Source: Lachnospiraceae bacterium
GTDB taxonomy: Bacteria > Bacillota > Clostridia > Lachnospirales > Lachnospiraceae
Direction: 5' to 3'
Length of the DNA stretch: 47,029 nucleotides
Assembly (NCBI GenBank): GCA_022791575.1
Contig: JAAVZI010000038.1
Span: forward strand, 1 to 47,029
The notes under the pieces are model-generated. The model worked only from the letters and a program-made list of their open reading frames with translations. It was not told the origin of the DNA and ran no database searches. This document shows, piece after piece, positions 9,099 to 17,711 of this stretch (position 1 is the stretch's first letter; each line of letters begins with the position of its first letter). Made by a program: the position numbers and the translations under genes.

Positions 9099-10934
9099 TT
9101 ATTCTACAGTAACTGATTTGGCAAGGTTACGAGGTTTGTCAATATCACAGCCTTTCCCAAGAGAAACATAATATCCAAAAAGCTGCAGCGGGATAATTGC
9201 CAAGGAGTTGGCAAAGTATTTGTTGGTCTGCGGGATATAAATCACATAATCAGCTGCCTTTTCTACTTCGGTATTGCCGGTATTGGTAACAGCCAGCACG
9301 AAGGCTCCGCGGGACTTGACCTCGACCATATTACTGATGGTCTTTTTATAAAGCTGTTCTTGCGTGAGGACTGCAGCAACCAAGGTTCCTTCTTCTATCA
9401 GGGAGATCGTACCGTGTTTGAGTTCACCAGCTGCGTAAGCTTCCGAATGAATATAGGAAATCTCTTTCAGCTTTAAGGAGCCTTCCAGGGAAATCGCATA
9501 ATCAATACCGCGTCCTATAAAGAACACATCTCTGGAAGCAATGTAGCGATTGGCAAAATGCTGTATCTTTTCTTTGTTGTTCAGCAACAGTTCCATCTGT
9601 TCCGGCAGCTTTCTTAAATCCTTGATTAATGTCTGCAGTTCGTTATCATCAATCTGCTGCCGGGTATAAGCGAATTTCATAGCAAGCAGATAGAGGGCGA
9701 TTAGCTGGGCGCTATATGCTTTGGTGGTGGCTACAGCGATCTCTGGGCCGGCCCATGTATACATGACACTGTCCGCTTCTCTGGCGATAGAAGAACCAAC
9801 AACATTTACAATTCCCAGAACCTTGATTCCATGCGCCTTTGCATCTCTTAAGGCAGCCAGGGAGTCGGCAGTTTCACCGGATTGGCTGATAATAATCGCC
9901 ATGGAATTCTTCTCATAGATCGGGTCGCGGTAGCGGAATTCAGAGGCTAAGTCTACCTCTACCGGAATTCTGGCAAGCCCTTCGATCACGTATTTGCCAG
10001 TTACGCCGGCATGGTATGCAGAGCCGCAGGCAACGATATAGAGCTTATGGATGCTGCAGATTTCCTCATCGGTCATATTCAGTTCGCTGATTTCGATTTT
10101 GTTGTTGACAATTCGGGGATCGGCAGGGCTGATCGTATCGCGGACTGCCTTGGGCTGCTCATACATTTCTTTCAGCATATAGTGTTCATAACCGCCCTTC
10201 TCAGCAGCAGAAACATCCCATTCAATTGTCGTAGCTTCCTTCTCCAACTCCTCTTCGTCTACATTATAGAATTTCATATCGGTTTTTGATAAACGCACAA
10301 TTTCTTCATTTTCTATAAAATAAACGTTTCTTGTGTATTTGAGAACTGCCGGAACATCTGAGGCTAGTATATTGCCGTCTTTGGTATGGCCTACAATGAG
10401 CGGGCTGTCTTTACGGACTGCATATACCTCATCTGGATGGTCTTTAAAGATAATTCCCAGAGCATAGGAGCCCTCTACGCGGTGCATAACCTTAATAATT
10501 GTTTCGATGGGATTCCCTTTGTAATAATAATCCAGCAGATGCGCCACAACTTCGGTATCTGTTTCGGAGATAAATGTATAACCATGGGCAGTCAGCCGTT
10601 TGCGCAGTTTCATGTAATTTTCTATAATGCCGTTATGGACAACGGCAATGGTGTTATCTGAATTATAGTGGGGATGGGCATTGACGTCATTCGGAGAGCC
10701 ATGAGTAGCCCAACGGGTATGGCCAATACCAAGGGTACCGGGAAGCGTTTCGCCGTCGTGTGTCAGCTCGTTTAGTACCTTTAAGCGCCCCACAGATTTC
10801 ATCATATTAATCTGGCTGCCGTCATATACAGCAATTCCGGCTGAATCGTAACCGCGGTATTCCAGTTTTGCCAGCCCTTCCAACAAAATAGGAGCAGCCT
10901 GGCTTTCACCAATATATCCAACTATTCCACACAT
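9099..10934 (-). CDS. glmS: Glutamine--fructose-6-phosphate aminotransferase (isomerizing)
   Basis: This enzyme makes glucosamine-6-phosphate from fructose-6-phosphate and glutamine, the first step to UDP-GlcNAc. The true start is the ATG at 10934, giving MCGIVGYIG, because Cys2 must become the N-terminal nucleophile. It follows GGAGG at a good distance; an upstream in-frame ATG would bury the Cys. The 611 residues carry a class II glutamine amidotransferase domain (about 1-220, with GHTRWATHG) followed by two SIS domains (SQSGETADS in the first; GRG and a KLKEISY motif in the second). The C-terminus ends AKSVTVE, as is usual. The gene is monocistronic and divergent from the exopolysaccharide genes. 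Confidence 0.97.
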   Translation of the reverse strand: MCGIVGYIGESQAAPILLEGLAKLEYRGYDSAGIAVYDGSQINMMKSVGRLKVLNELTHDGETLPGTLGIGHTRWATHGSPNDVNAHPHYNSDNTIAVVHNGIIENYMKLRKRLTAHGYTFISETDTEVVAHLLDYYYKGNPIETIIKVMHRVEGSYALGIIFKDHPDEVYAVRKDSPLIVGHTKDGNILASDVPAVLKYTRNVYFIENEEIVRLSKTDMKFYNVDEEELEKEATTIEWDVSAAEKGGYEHYMLKEMYEQPKAVRDTISPADPRIVNNKIEISELNMTDEEICSIHKLYIVACGSAYHAGVTGKYVIEGLARIPVEVDLASEFRYRDPIYEKNSMAIIISQSGETADSLAALRDAKAHGIKVLGIVNVVGSSIAREADSVMYTWAGPEIAVATTKAYSAQLIALYLLAMKFAYTRQQIDDNELQTLIKDLRKLPEQMELLLNNKEKIQHFANRYIASRDVFFIGRGIDYAISLEGSLKLKEISYIHSEAYAAGELKHGTISLIEEGTLVAAVLTQEQLYKKTISNMVEVKSRGAFVLAVTNTGNTEVEKAADYVIYIPQTNKYFANSLAIIPLQLFGYYVSLGKGCDIDKPRNLAKSVTVE

Positions 10935-11008
10935 TGTTTTTCCTCCATTTTCAATATTCTGCACATAATATATCTAAATTATGGTTTCTATGCGCCGATT
11001 TTTATTAC

Positions 11009-11037
11009 AGTATACTATAGAATTCCCAGTACGTCAA
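11009..11037 (-). promoter_or_regulatory. glmS promoter
   Basis: On the minus strand, TTGACG (11037-11032) and TATACT (11014-11009) are separated by exactly 17 nt. The predicted leader of about 70 nt is too short to hold a glmS ribozyme. Confidence 0.8.
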
Positions 11038-11106
11038 AAAAAACTTATATTTCCGGGCGTTTTGTAATAATTTTGTAACTTTTATCCAGTTTTTTATTCA
11101 GACTAC

Positions 11107-11135
11107 TTGTTTTTTATGAAAAGTTGTATTAAAAT
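11107..11135 (+). promoter_or_regulatory. Promoter of the exopolysaccharide genes
   Basis: TTGTTT (11107-11112), a 17-nt spacer and TAAAAT (11130-11135) lie about 85 nt upstream of the glycosylphosphotransferase start, divergent from the glmS promoter. Confidence 0.55.
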
Positions 11136-11221
11136 AAAGGACATATAAAATTTTGTACATTTGGAAATGTTAATAAGAGAAGCATACATCCGCTGCCGGA
11201 ATGGCTTTGGAGAGGAAAAAG

Positions 11222-12631
11222 ATGTATAAGAGAGAAAAAAGAAGCTGGATGAAACATTTGGATTTTACCATTGTGGATATTATTTGTTTACAGCTTTCGT
11301 TTATTATTTCATATTTTATCCGGCTGGGGCCGGAATGGGTTTTTACAAATGATCCTTATGAAAGGCTAGCAGTTGTTCTGGTTATGCTGGATATCTGTGT
11401 AGTGTTTTTCCTAGAATCCTATAAGGGAATCTTAAGGCGGGATCACATACAGGAATTAAAATCAGTTATCATCAATTGTACGATGGTATTTTTTGGTATG
11501 CTTCTTTATATGTATGCAACGAAGCAGTCCGAGATTTTTTCACGCCAGATGTTATTTGTGTACTGGGGACTATCTGTTGTATTGGAATATGTTGCCCATT
11601 GCACCTTAAAAAGATGGGTGCGTAAACGGCTTCGTAATGTTAAGAATCAGGCCGTTATGATTGTGGTGACTACGAATGATATGGCAGAACAGTGTATCCG
11701 TGATTTTGAAAATAATCGTTATAGAGAGTTTATTGTCAGAGGAATTGTGATTGTAGACCAAGACCGTGAGGGAGATGTAATCCGTGAGATTCCGGTAGTA
11801 GCGAATAAGGATAATTTTTTTGATTATATTAAGGCCAATGTAGTAGATGAGATTTTTATAGATGGGAATTCCATCAGTGAAAATGAGCGGATGGCCGGAG
11901 AACTGTTGGAAATGGGCGTAACGGTTCATTTTAAATTGGTTCACAAGTTCAGAATGATGCCGAACCGGGTAATAGAGGAATGCGGAAAATATCTGGTTAT
12001 GACTTCCAGTATGCGGATTGCAACCCCCAGGCAGTTGTTTGTAAAACGCTGTATGGATATCCTGGGAAGTCTGGTGGGTCTTTTGATGATGGGAATTGCC
12101 TTTCTTATTTTTGCCCCCATTATTAAGCATCAATCTCCTGGACCGGTATTTTTCTCACAGGTTCGAGTAGGAAAGAACGGAAGGCCGTTTAAACTCTATA
12201 AGTTCCGATCGATGTATAGGGATGCAGAAGAGAAAAAGAAAGAATTAATGGCACAGAATGAAATGGAGGGGTTCATGTTTAAGATGGAGGATGATCCGCG
12301 TATTTTCCCGATTGGGAAATTGATGCGGAAGTATTCCATTGATGAACTGCCCCAATTTTGGAATATTTTAAAAGGGGATATGAGTCTGGTTGGGACAAGA
12401 CCGCCGACGATGGACGAATTTCACCAATATGAGACACACCATAAAGCACGTCTTGGGTTTAAACCGGGGTTGACCGGGCTTTGGCAGGTTAGCGGAAGAA
12501 GCGATATTCGGGATTTTGAAGAGGTAGTGAAACTGGATACCCAGTATATTTCTAACTGGAACTTGGGACTGGATGTGAAGATTCTGGTTAAGACGATTCA
12601 GGTTGTGGTGTTAGGACGAGGTGCAGAGTAA
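11222..12631 (+). CDS. Polyprenyl-phosphate glycosylphosphotransferase (exopolysaccharide initiating enzyme)
   Basis: This membrane enzyme transfers a sugar-1-phosphate from a nucleotide sugar to undecaprenyl phosphate, the first step of repeat-unit assembly. I chose the ATG at 11222 because GGAGAGG (11209-11215) lies 6 nt upstream; the in-frame ATG at 11201 has no such site. The 469 residues comprise four N-terminal membrane helices, a central Rossmann-like domain (about 130-255), one further hydrophobic segment (about 280-305), and the bacterial sugar transferase domain. The latter shows GPVFFSQVRVG, KFRSM, the acidic dyad in SIDELPQF, and GLTGLWQVSGRS. The next gene starts directly at its stop codon. 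The sugar donor cannot be told from sequence. Confidence 0.93.
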   Translation: MYKREKRSWMKHLDFTIVDIICLQLSFIISYFIRLGPEWVFTNDPYERLAVVLVMLDICVVFFLESYKGILRRDHIQELKSVIINCTMVFFGMLLYMYATKQSEIFSRQMLFVYWGLSVVLEYVAHCTLKRWVRKRLRNVKNQAVMIVVTTNDMAEQCIRDFENNRYREFIVRGIVIVDQDREGDVIREIPVVANKDNFFDYIKANVVDEIFIDGNSISENERMAGELLEMGVTVHFKLVHKFRMMPNRVIEECGKYLVMTSSMRIATPRQLFVKRCMDILGSLVGLLMMGIAFLIFAPIIKHQSPGPVFFSQVRVGKNGRPFKLYKFRSMYRDAEEKKKELMAQNEMEGFMFKMEDDPRIFPIGKLMRKYSIDELPQFWNILKGDMSLVGTRPPTMDEFHQYETHHKARLGFKPGLTGLWQVSGRSDIRDFEEVVKLDTQYISNWNLGLDVKILVKTIQVVVLGRGAE

Positions 12632-13396
12632 TTGAAGGATATCAGTATTGCAATCGTGGCATATCGGGATGAGCTGGATGTGCAGAGGGCGGTGGAGTCT
12701 ATTGAGACCTATACGCCAAAGACGATTGCCAAACATATATATATTATAGATAACAGCCCCAAATCCAGCCATCTGGAGAAGCTCTCTGAACGATATGCGG
12801 ATGTATCCTATCTTCGTACTGGGAAGAACCTAGGATTTGGAGGCGGGCATAATTATATTCTGGACCAGCTGGATTCCAGATACCATGCCATTGTCAATCC
12901 GGATATTATTTTGGAAATGGATGCGTTAGGTGTTTTAATGGACTTTATGCAAAGCAGCAATGCTGGAATGAGTGTACCGAGAATCCTGAGCAGGCAGGGA
13001 GAGCTGCAGAAGGTTTACCGCAGAGATCCAACGGTTTGGGATATGTTTTTGAGAATGTTTTTAAAGGGATGTTTTCCAAAACGTCAGGCGTACCATACTA
13101 TGCAGGATATGGATTATAGTCAAACCTTTTCAGTCCCATTTGCACAGGGTAGTTTTCTATTGATCCGTACAGACTTGTACCGTCGTCTGGGGGGCTTTGA
13201 CGAGCGGTATTTCCTTTATATGGAGGATGCAGATCTGTGCAGGCGGGTGAATGAAGTGTCAAAGCTGTGTTACTGTCCTGAGGCAGAGGTGATTCATCTG
13301 TGGAAAAAGGGCTCTCATAAGAGCGGCCGGTTGTTCTGGCAGCATGTGAAGTCTATGATGGCATATTTTCGGAAATGGGGGTGGAAGTTCGTATGA
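12632..13396 (+). CDS. GT2 family glycosyltransferase (rhamnosyltransferase-like)
   Basis: This 254-residue enzyme uses a TTG start that immediately follows the upstream stop. GAGGTG, 8 nt before it inside the preceding gene, supports the start. It has a GT-A fold: a nucleotide-binding strand SIAIVAY, IIDNS, the GKNLGFGGGHN motif of WbbL-type transferases, NPDI in the DXD position, and a C-terminal MEDADLCRR acidic motif. It probably adds the second or later sugar to the lipid-linked unit begun by the upstream enzyme. It is cytoplasmic or peripheral, with no membrane segment. It overlaps the next gene by ATGA. Confidence 0.88.
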   Translation: MKDISIAIVAYRDELDVQRAVESIETYTPKTIAKHIYIIDNSPKSSHLEKLSERYADVSYLRTGKNLGFGGGHNYILDQLDSRYHAIVNPDIILEMDALGVLMDFMQSSNAGMSVPRILSRQGELQKVYRRDPTVWDMFLRMFLKGCFPKRQAYHTMQDMDYSQTFSVPFAQGSFLLIRTDLYRRLGGFDERYFLYMEDADLCRRVNEVSKLCYCPEAEVIHLWKKGSHKSGRLFWQHVKSMMAYFRKWGWKFV

Positions 13397-14118
13397 TAAG
13401 AGCATCTATCGCCATGGTTACCTATAATGGAGCTCGTTATATAAGAGAACAAATCACCTCAGTTCTGGCCGGTATGGGGGCGGAAGACGAGCTTGTAATA
13501 TCGGATGACGGCTCTAATGACGGAACATGGGAGATTATGAAGGATTATGAAGCTGAGGACCCGCGCATATCATTGCTTCAAGGGCCAGGCAGGGGAGTAA
13601 AGCAGAATGTCGCTCATGTGCTCAGCGCCTGCAAGGGAAACTATATTTTTCTGGCAGACCAGGATGATATATGGGATCAGGCTAAAATTGAGAAGATAGC
13701 CGGAATTCTGGAGCAGAAGCAGTGCGGGCTAGTTGTACATGATGCAGTTGTAGTGGGGGAGGATGGCCAAAAAGTATTGCGGGATTCTTTTTTTAATGTT
13801 AAGAATTCTGGACCTGGTGCCTGGAAAAACATCTGGCGGAATACGTATATGGGCTGCTGCATGGCATTTCGTAAGGAACTATTAAAGGATGTTCTGCCGA
13901 TTCCAGATACGATTGAGATGCATGATCAGTGGATTGGAATTCTCAATGACTTATGCGGGTATGGAACCTGTTTTATACCGGACCGACTGCTGCGGTATCG
14001 GCGGCATGGCAGGAATACATCAAGTTCCGAGCATTATAAGCTGCCTAGAATGTTATCGAACCGGCTGGCTTTGTTAAAAGCTTTGCGGCTATGGAAAAAA
14101 AGCAGAAAAGAAAATTAA
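13393..14118 (+). CDS. GT2 family glycosyltransferase
   Basis: This is a 241-residue GT-A transferase with SIAMVTYNG, ISDDGSNDGT (nucleotide binding), LADQDDIW (DXD, metal) and MHDQW late in the domain, a pattern common in rhamnosyl- and galactosyltransferases of capsule loci. The start at 13393 overlaps the previous stop as ATGA, which favours translational coupling; an in-frame ATG at 13375 is possible but further inside the upstream gene. It is probably the third enzyme of a short repeat-unit pathway. No flippase or polymerase gene follows, so the locus seems incomplete here. Confidence 0.87.
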   Translation: MIRASIAMVTYNGARYIREQITSVLAGMGAEDELVISDDGSNDGTWEIMKDYEAEDPRISLLQGPGRGVKQNVAHVLSACKGNYIFLADQDDIWDQAKIEKIAGILEQKQCGLVVHDAVVVGEDGQKVLRDSFFNVKNSGPGAWKNIWRNTYMGCCMAFRKELLKDVLPIPDTIEMHDQWIGILNDLCGYGTCFIPDRLLRYRRHGRNTSSSEHYKLPRMLSNRLALLKALRLWKKSRKEN

Positions 14119-14184
14119 ATCCCAATCAATAATTATAGAAAAGAATGCAGATACTATTATTTATAAAATATTAAGAAAAAATGA

Positions 14185-14213
14185 TTGTTCTTTTTGGAAA
14201 AATAGTGTATGAT
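14185..14213 (+). promoter_or_regulatory. Promoter of the LCP gene
   Basis: TTGTTC (14185-14190), a 17-nt spacer and TATGAT (14208-14213) lie about 135 nt before the LCP start. The rest of the 230-nt gap is AT-rich, and I see no other element in it. Confidence 0.5.
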
Positions 14214-14349
14214 AATACAGATACTTTTGACAGGAAAAAATAGAAACATAAGGGATTCAGCCATTGCAGATTAGAAAAGAAATGTATGAATAATACAAAA
14301 TTTATTAAGAGCGCTGTTAAGCGGTTACAAAGAACTAGCGAGGTGTAAT

Positions 14350-16554
14350 ATGAGTACAATGGAGCAAAATAGAACCAGACGGCCGGTAGGACAGGTCAGT
14401 GTGCCGCGAAATTATAATAGTTCAGGAACAAGAAGAGCCAGTTCACAGTCCCGACCAAAAGGTTCTGGAAGAAGCGCCGGGCTCAACAGGGAGAGCCAGG
14501 CAGAGCGGAACAGAGGCGGTAATGGCGGCGGCAGGCCTCCGAAAAGAAGCCGTAAGGATATGGCAAAGGATAAGATGATTGTTCTGCTAGAGCTGCTAGG
14601 TGGGCTGCTGCTATTAAGCCTGGTGGCATTTGGAGCAGCTAAAGTGTTCGGTCTGCTTGGCAGTCTGGAGAGTTCAGAGATTGGAACTAAGACCTTTGAT
14701 TCCTTATTTTCTACTGTTACAATCATTATTCTGCTGGAGATTTTGGGAATTATAGCGTTATTTGCAGGTATGATTCTCTCTAAGATGTTCCATATGAATG
14801 GAAGGTTCCGGCTGGAGAAGAATCAGAAGATGGTAATTCTGGTGCTGGAACTGATTGGTATTCTGATCCTGTTAATTTCTATATTTATGGGGTATTCTCT
14901 ATACGCGGACTTTAAGAAGTCAGGAGCAGAGATTGCAGATATCTTGAAAAGAGCAGGATATGTCTGTTATGCAGCACTAGCGGCAATCGTACCGATGGTT
15001 GCGGGACCTCTCTATGGAGAGCTTATGTATTTGCGCGGCGACAGAGAGACGCCGGCTGGGAAGAAGATTCTGGCATTGTTTTTAAAAGCGTTGGGTGCAG
15101 TATTGATTTTGGCTGGGATTGGATATATGTCCCATACAGTTTCCAATTCTATGAATATTCTGGAAGAATTATTAAGTGAAATTCATGGTTCCCTGAATAT
15201 TGATACAGGAACAACTGCGGATGAGATTAAACAGAATCTGTCGGAAAAGGAAGCCAGACATATGTCCGGTTATATCAATATTGCGGTATTCGGTATTGAT
15301 TCCCGTGCGGATAAAGAGGAGAATGAAGAGCTTGGTGGACTCGTGGATAATGACACCCGCAGCGATGTGATTATGATTGTAAGTATCAATTGCGATACCA
15401 AGCAAGTTAAACTGCTGTCTGTATACCGCGATACCTGTATGCTGGTACAGAAAAAGAAGAATGGCAGTATTATAGATAACTATGAAAAGATTACACATGC
15501 CTACTTTAACGGAAGTATTCTGAATCAGAAGAATTCAGACGGTACTACCAGTAACCGTGGGCCGGAATTTGCATTAAATGCAGTAAATCAAAATCTGGAT
15601 TTAAATATTACAGAATATGTATCAGTTAACTTTGATATTGTACGTCAGTGTATTGATAGTCTGGGTGGATTGGATATTGATATCAGCAGTAGTGAGCTGA
15701 AATATATAAATATTTATGTAGATGATATTAATAAAATATCAGGAACAACTTCACCATTCCTGACTAAGACAGGTATGCAGCATTTGGATGGAACCCAGGC
15801 AACGGCTTACACTCGAATCCGTTATGGTGATAGTGATTATAAGAGAACGGAACGTCAGAGAACAGTTGTGCAGTTAATGCTTGAGAAAGCAAAATCCATG
15901 GGGATCGGCAAGGTTATGGAGATTGTGAATATGGTAGCGCCGCAGATTCGTACGAATATTGAGGCCAGCCGCTTTAACGATCTGGCTATGGATGTGCTGA
16001 ATTATGATATTGTAGACCAGAGAGGATTTCCAAGCGAGCCATACTGGGATTCAGGCCAAAGTCTTGTATTCCCAGGCGGTGATGATAACAGTGGAAAAAC
16101 TATGGCAGAAGACGTAGTGGCTCTGCATGAATTCCTATTTGGACCGACGAATTATACACCATCTGCAAAAGTTAAGGAAATTTCGGATGAGATTTCTGCA
16201 AAGCGTGCGAAGAAGGGTTCTAGTAAAAAGAATAATAATAAGGATGATGATGAGGGACCGGTGGAGAAACCGACGCCGAAGCCGAAAGCTACTCAGCCTC
16301 CGGATGATGACGATGATTCCCATAAGGCAACCGTAGCTCCGACTCAAAGGCCGACGGCAAAGCCGACACCGGAACCGACGGCGAAGCCGGAACCAACCCC
16401 AGAACCGACGCCAGTACCAACCCCAGAGCCGACGCCAGTACCGACCCCAGAGCCGACGGCAAAGCCGACTCCGGTACCAACCCCAGAACCAACGCCAGTA
16501 CCGACACAGCCTCCGTCAGAAGATGATGAACCGGATGATGATCCTGGCTTATAG
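14350..16554 (+). CDS. LytR-CpsA-Psr (LCP) family protein with five-TM N-terminus and Pro/Thr-rich tail
   Basis: LCP enzymes transfer undecaprenyl-linked glycopolymers onto peptidoglycan. In order, the 734 residues show: a basic cytoplasmic N-terminus (1-73); about five membrane helices (roughly 76-100, 118-141, 160-185, 200-218, 236-257); an extracellular LCP domain (about 308-575) with [16 protein letters not shown] (Arg337), SVYRDT, and a [16 protein letters not shown] segment holding the phosphate-binding arginines; an acidic/basic linker; and a PTPEPTPV-type tail (668-719). Typical LCP proteins have one to three helices, so this N-terminus is enlarged. The start follows GAGGTG. Its place after the EPS transferases fits attachment of that polymer to the wall. 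Confidence 0.93.
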   Translation: MSTMEQNRTRRPVGQVSVPRNYNSSGTRRASSQSRPKGSGRSAGLNRESQAERNRGGNGGGRPPKRSRKDMAKDKMIVLLELLGGLLLLSLVAFGAAKVFGLLGSLESSEIGTKTFDSLFSTVTIIILLEILGIIALFAGMILSKMFHMNGRFRLEKNQKMVILVLELIGILILLISIFMGYSLYADFKKSGAEIADILKRAGYVCYAALAAIVPMVAGPLYGELMYLRGDRETPAGKKILALFLKALGAVLILAGIGYMSHTVSNSMNILEELLSEIHGSLNIDTGTTADEIKQNLSEKEARHMSGYINIAVFGIDSRADKEENEELGGLVDNDTRSDVIMIVSINCDTKQVKLLSVYRDTCMLVQKKKNGSIIDNYEKITHAYFNGSILNQKNSDGTTSNRGPEFALNAVNQNLDLNITEYVSVNFDIVRQCIDSLGGLDIDISSSELKYINIYVDDINKISGTTSPFLTKTGMQHLDGTQATAYTRIRYGDSDYKRTERQRTVVQLMLEKAKSMGIGKVMEIVNMVAPQIRTNIEASRFNDLAMDVLNYDIVDQRGFPSEPYWDSGQSLVFPGGDDNSGKTMAEDVVALHEFLFGPTNYTPSAKVKEISDEISAKRAKKGSSKKNNNKDDDEGPVEKPTPKPKATQPPDDDDDSHKATVAPTQRPTAKPTPEPTAKPEPTPEPTPVPTPEPTPVPTPEPTAKPTPVPTPEPTPVPTQPPSEDDEPDDDPGL
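16351..16506 (+). repeat. Tandem coding repeat (PTPEPTPV / PTPEPTAK units)
   Basis: Imperfect 24-bp and shorter units built on CCNACNCCNGAACCNACG encode alternating Pro-Thr-Pro-Glu blocks in the LCP tail. Near-identical units such as PTPEPTPV recur several times, so strand slippage could change the tail length in steps of whole codons. Confidence 0.8.
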
Positions 16555-16631
16555 AATCGCTCTGGTATAAATATAACAAAAAAAGCAATACTTATCATAT
16601 CACTTATTCTATAATAGAAAGGAATAATAAA

Positions 16632-17606
16632 ATGATAAGAATTGCTTTTTTTGATACCAAGCCATATGATAAGATCTGGTTTGATCGCTATTGTACGGAT
16701 TCTATGGAAATTAAGTATTTTGAAGGAAAGCTTCATCCAGATTCGGCCATACTTGCCAGAAACTATGATGTGGTAGTTGCATTTGTCAATGATAACATTA
16801 ATGAGAAAACGTTGTCGATTCTTGTGGAAAATGGCGTAAAACTGTTAGCTATGCGATGTGCAGGTTATAACAATATTGATCTTGCTTATGCGAAAGGAAA
16901 GATTCCGATTGTCAGAGTACCAGGATATTCGCCCTATGCAGTGGCAGAACATGCAATGGCTATGCTGTTATGCCTAAATCGAAAGATTCACCGAGCGTTT
17001 AACCGAACGCGAGAATATAATTTCAGTATCAATGGATTTACCGGGTGGGATCTGCATGGAAAAACAGCAGGAGTAATCGGCACTGGCAAAATAGGACAGA
17101 TTTTTATTGAGATCTGCAAAGGATTTGGTATGGAAGTTCTGGCTTATGATCCCTACCCGGCGGAAGGAATGGATATTCATTATGTGGAATTAGAGGAGTT
17201 ATTTTCCAGAAGTGACGTCATTTCCCTTCATTGTCCGTTAACCAAAGAAACAGACCGGATTATCAATGAAGAGAGTATTCGGAAAATGAAGCGGGGCGTT
17301 ACGATTATTAATACATCGCGGGGGGCTCTGATTGAAAGTGAAGCCTTATTAAAAGCGCTGCGTGAGGAATATGTGAGGGCAGCCGGCCTTGATGTCTATG
17401 AGGAAGAAACGGATCTGTTCTATGAGGATCGTTCCAATACGATCATAAAGGATGAAGTTCTATCCTTGTTAGTTTCCATGCCCAATGTGCTTCTGACCTC
17501 TCATCAGGCATTTTTAACAGAGGAAGCACTGGAAAATATCGCTAGTGTTACAATCGGGAATATCCGCAGCTTTTTTGAAAAGCATGAATTGGAAAATGAA
17601 GTATAA
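16632..17606 (+). CDS. D-lactate dehydrogenase-like D-2-hydroxyacid dehydrogenase
   Basis: This 324-residue NAD-dependent enzyme is of the D-LDH type. The Rossmann motif GTGKIG lies near residue 151. Catalytic Arg230 is in NTSRGALI, an acid lies in GLDVYEEE (about 257-259), and His291 is in TSHQAFLT. The sequence RVPGYSPYAVAEHAMAM is typical of D-lactate rather than phosphoglycerate dehydrogenases. It probably reduces pyruvate to D-lactate to regenerate NAD during fermentation; a related 2-oxoacid is possible. It is cytoplasmic. AAAGG lies just before the start, and the gene appears to stand alone. Confidence 0.88.
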   Translation: MIRIAFFDTKPYDKIWFDRYCTDSMEIKYFEGKLHPDSAILARNYDVVVAFVNDNINEKTLSILVENGVKLLAMRCAGYNNIDLAYAKGKIPIVRVPGYSPYAVAEHAMAMLLCLNRKIHRAFNRTREYNFSINGFTGWDLHGKTAGVIGTGKIGQIFIEICKGFGMEVLAYDPYPAEGMDIHYVELEELFSRSDVISLHCPLTKETDRIINEESIRKMKRGVTIINTSRGALIESEALLKALREEYVRAAGLDVYEEETDLFYEDRSNTIIKDEVLSLLVSMPNVLLTSHQAFLTEEALENIASVTIGNIRSFFEKHELENEV

Positions 17607-17615
17607 AGATTACCA

Positions 17616-17645
17616 TTGCACTAGACCTGGGTTTAGTGGTATAAT
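17616..17645 (+). promoter_or_regulatory. Promoter of the DUF5717 operon
   Basis: TTGCAC (17616-17621), an 18-nt spacer and a consensus TATAAT (17640-17645) lie about 65 nt upstream of the DUF5717 start. Confidence 0.65.
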
Positions 17646-17711
17646 TTTATTAAGATAAAATATGGATAAGTCTGTCCATTTGGAATAAACAAAAGCAGGC
17701 AGGTGAGTAAC

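Noticed and set aside
10935-11040. glmS ribozyme upstream of glmS
   Set aside because: The predicted leader is too short and I could not find the ribozyme core.
16289-16736. Minus-strand frames rich in GSGVGTGVG over the LCP tail
   Set aside because: They are the antisense reading of the Pro/Thr tandem repeat, with no start signals.
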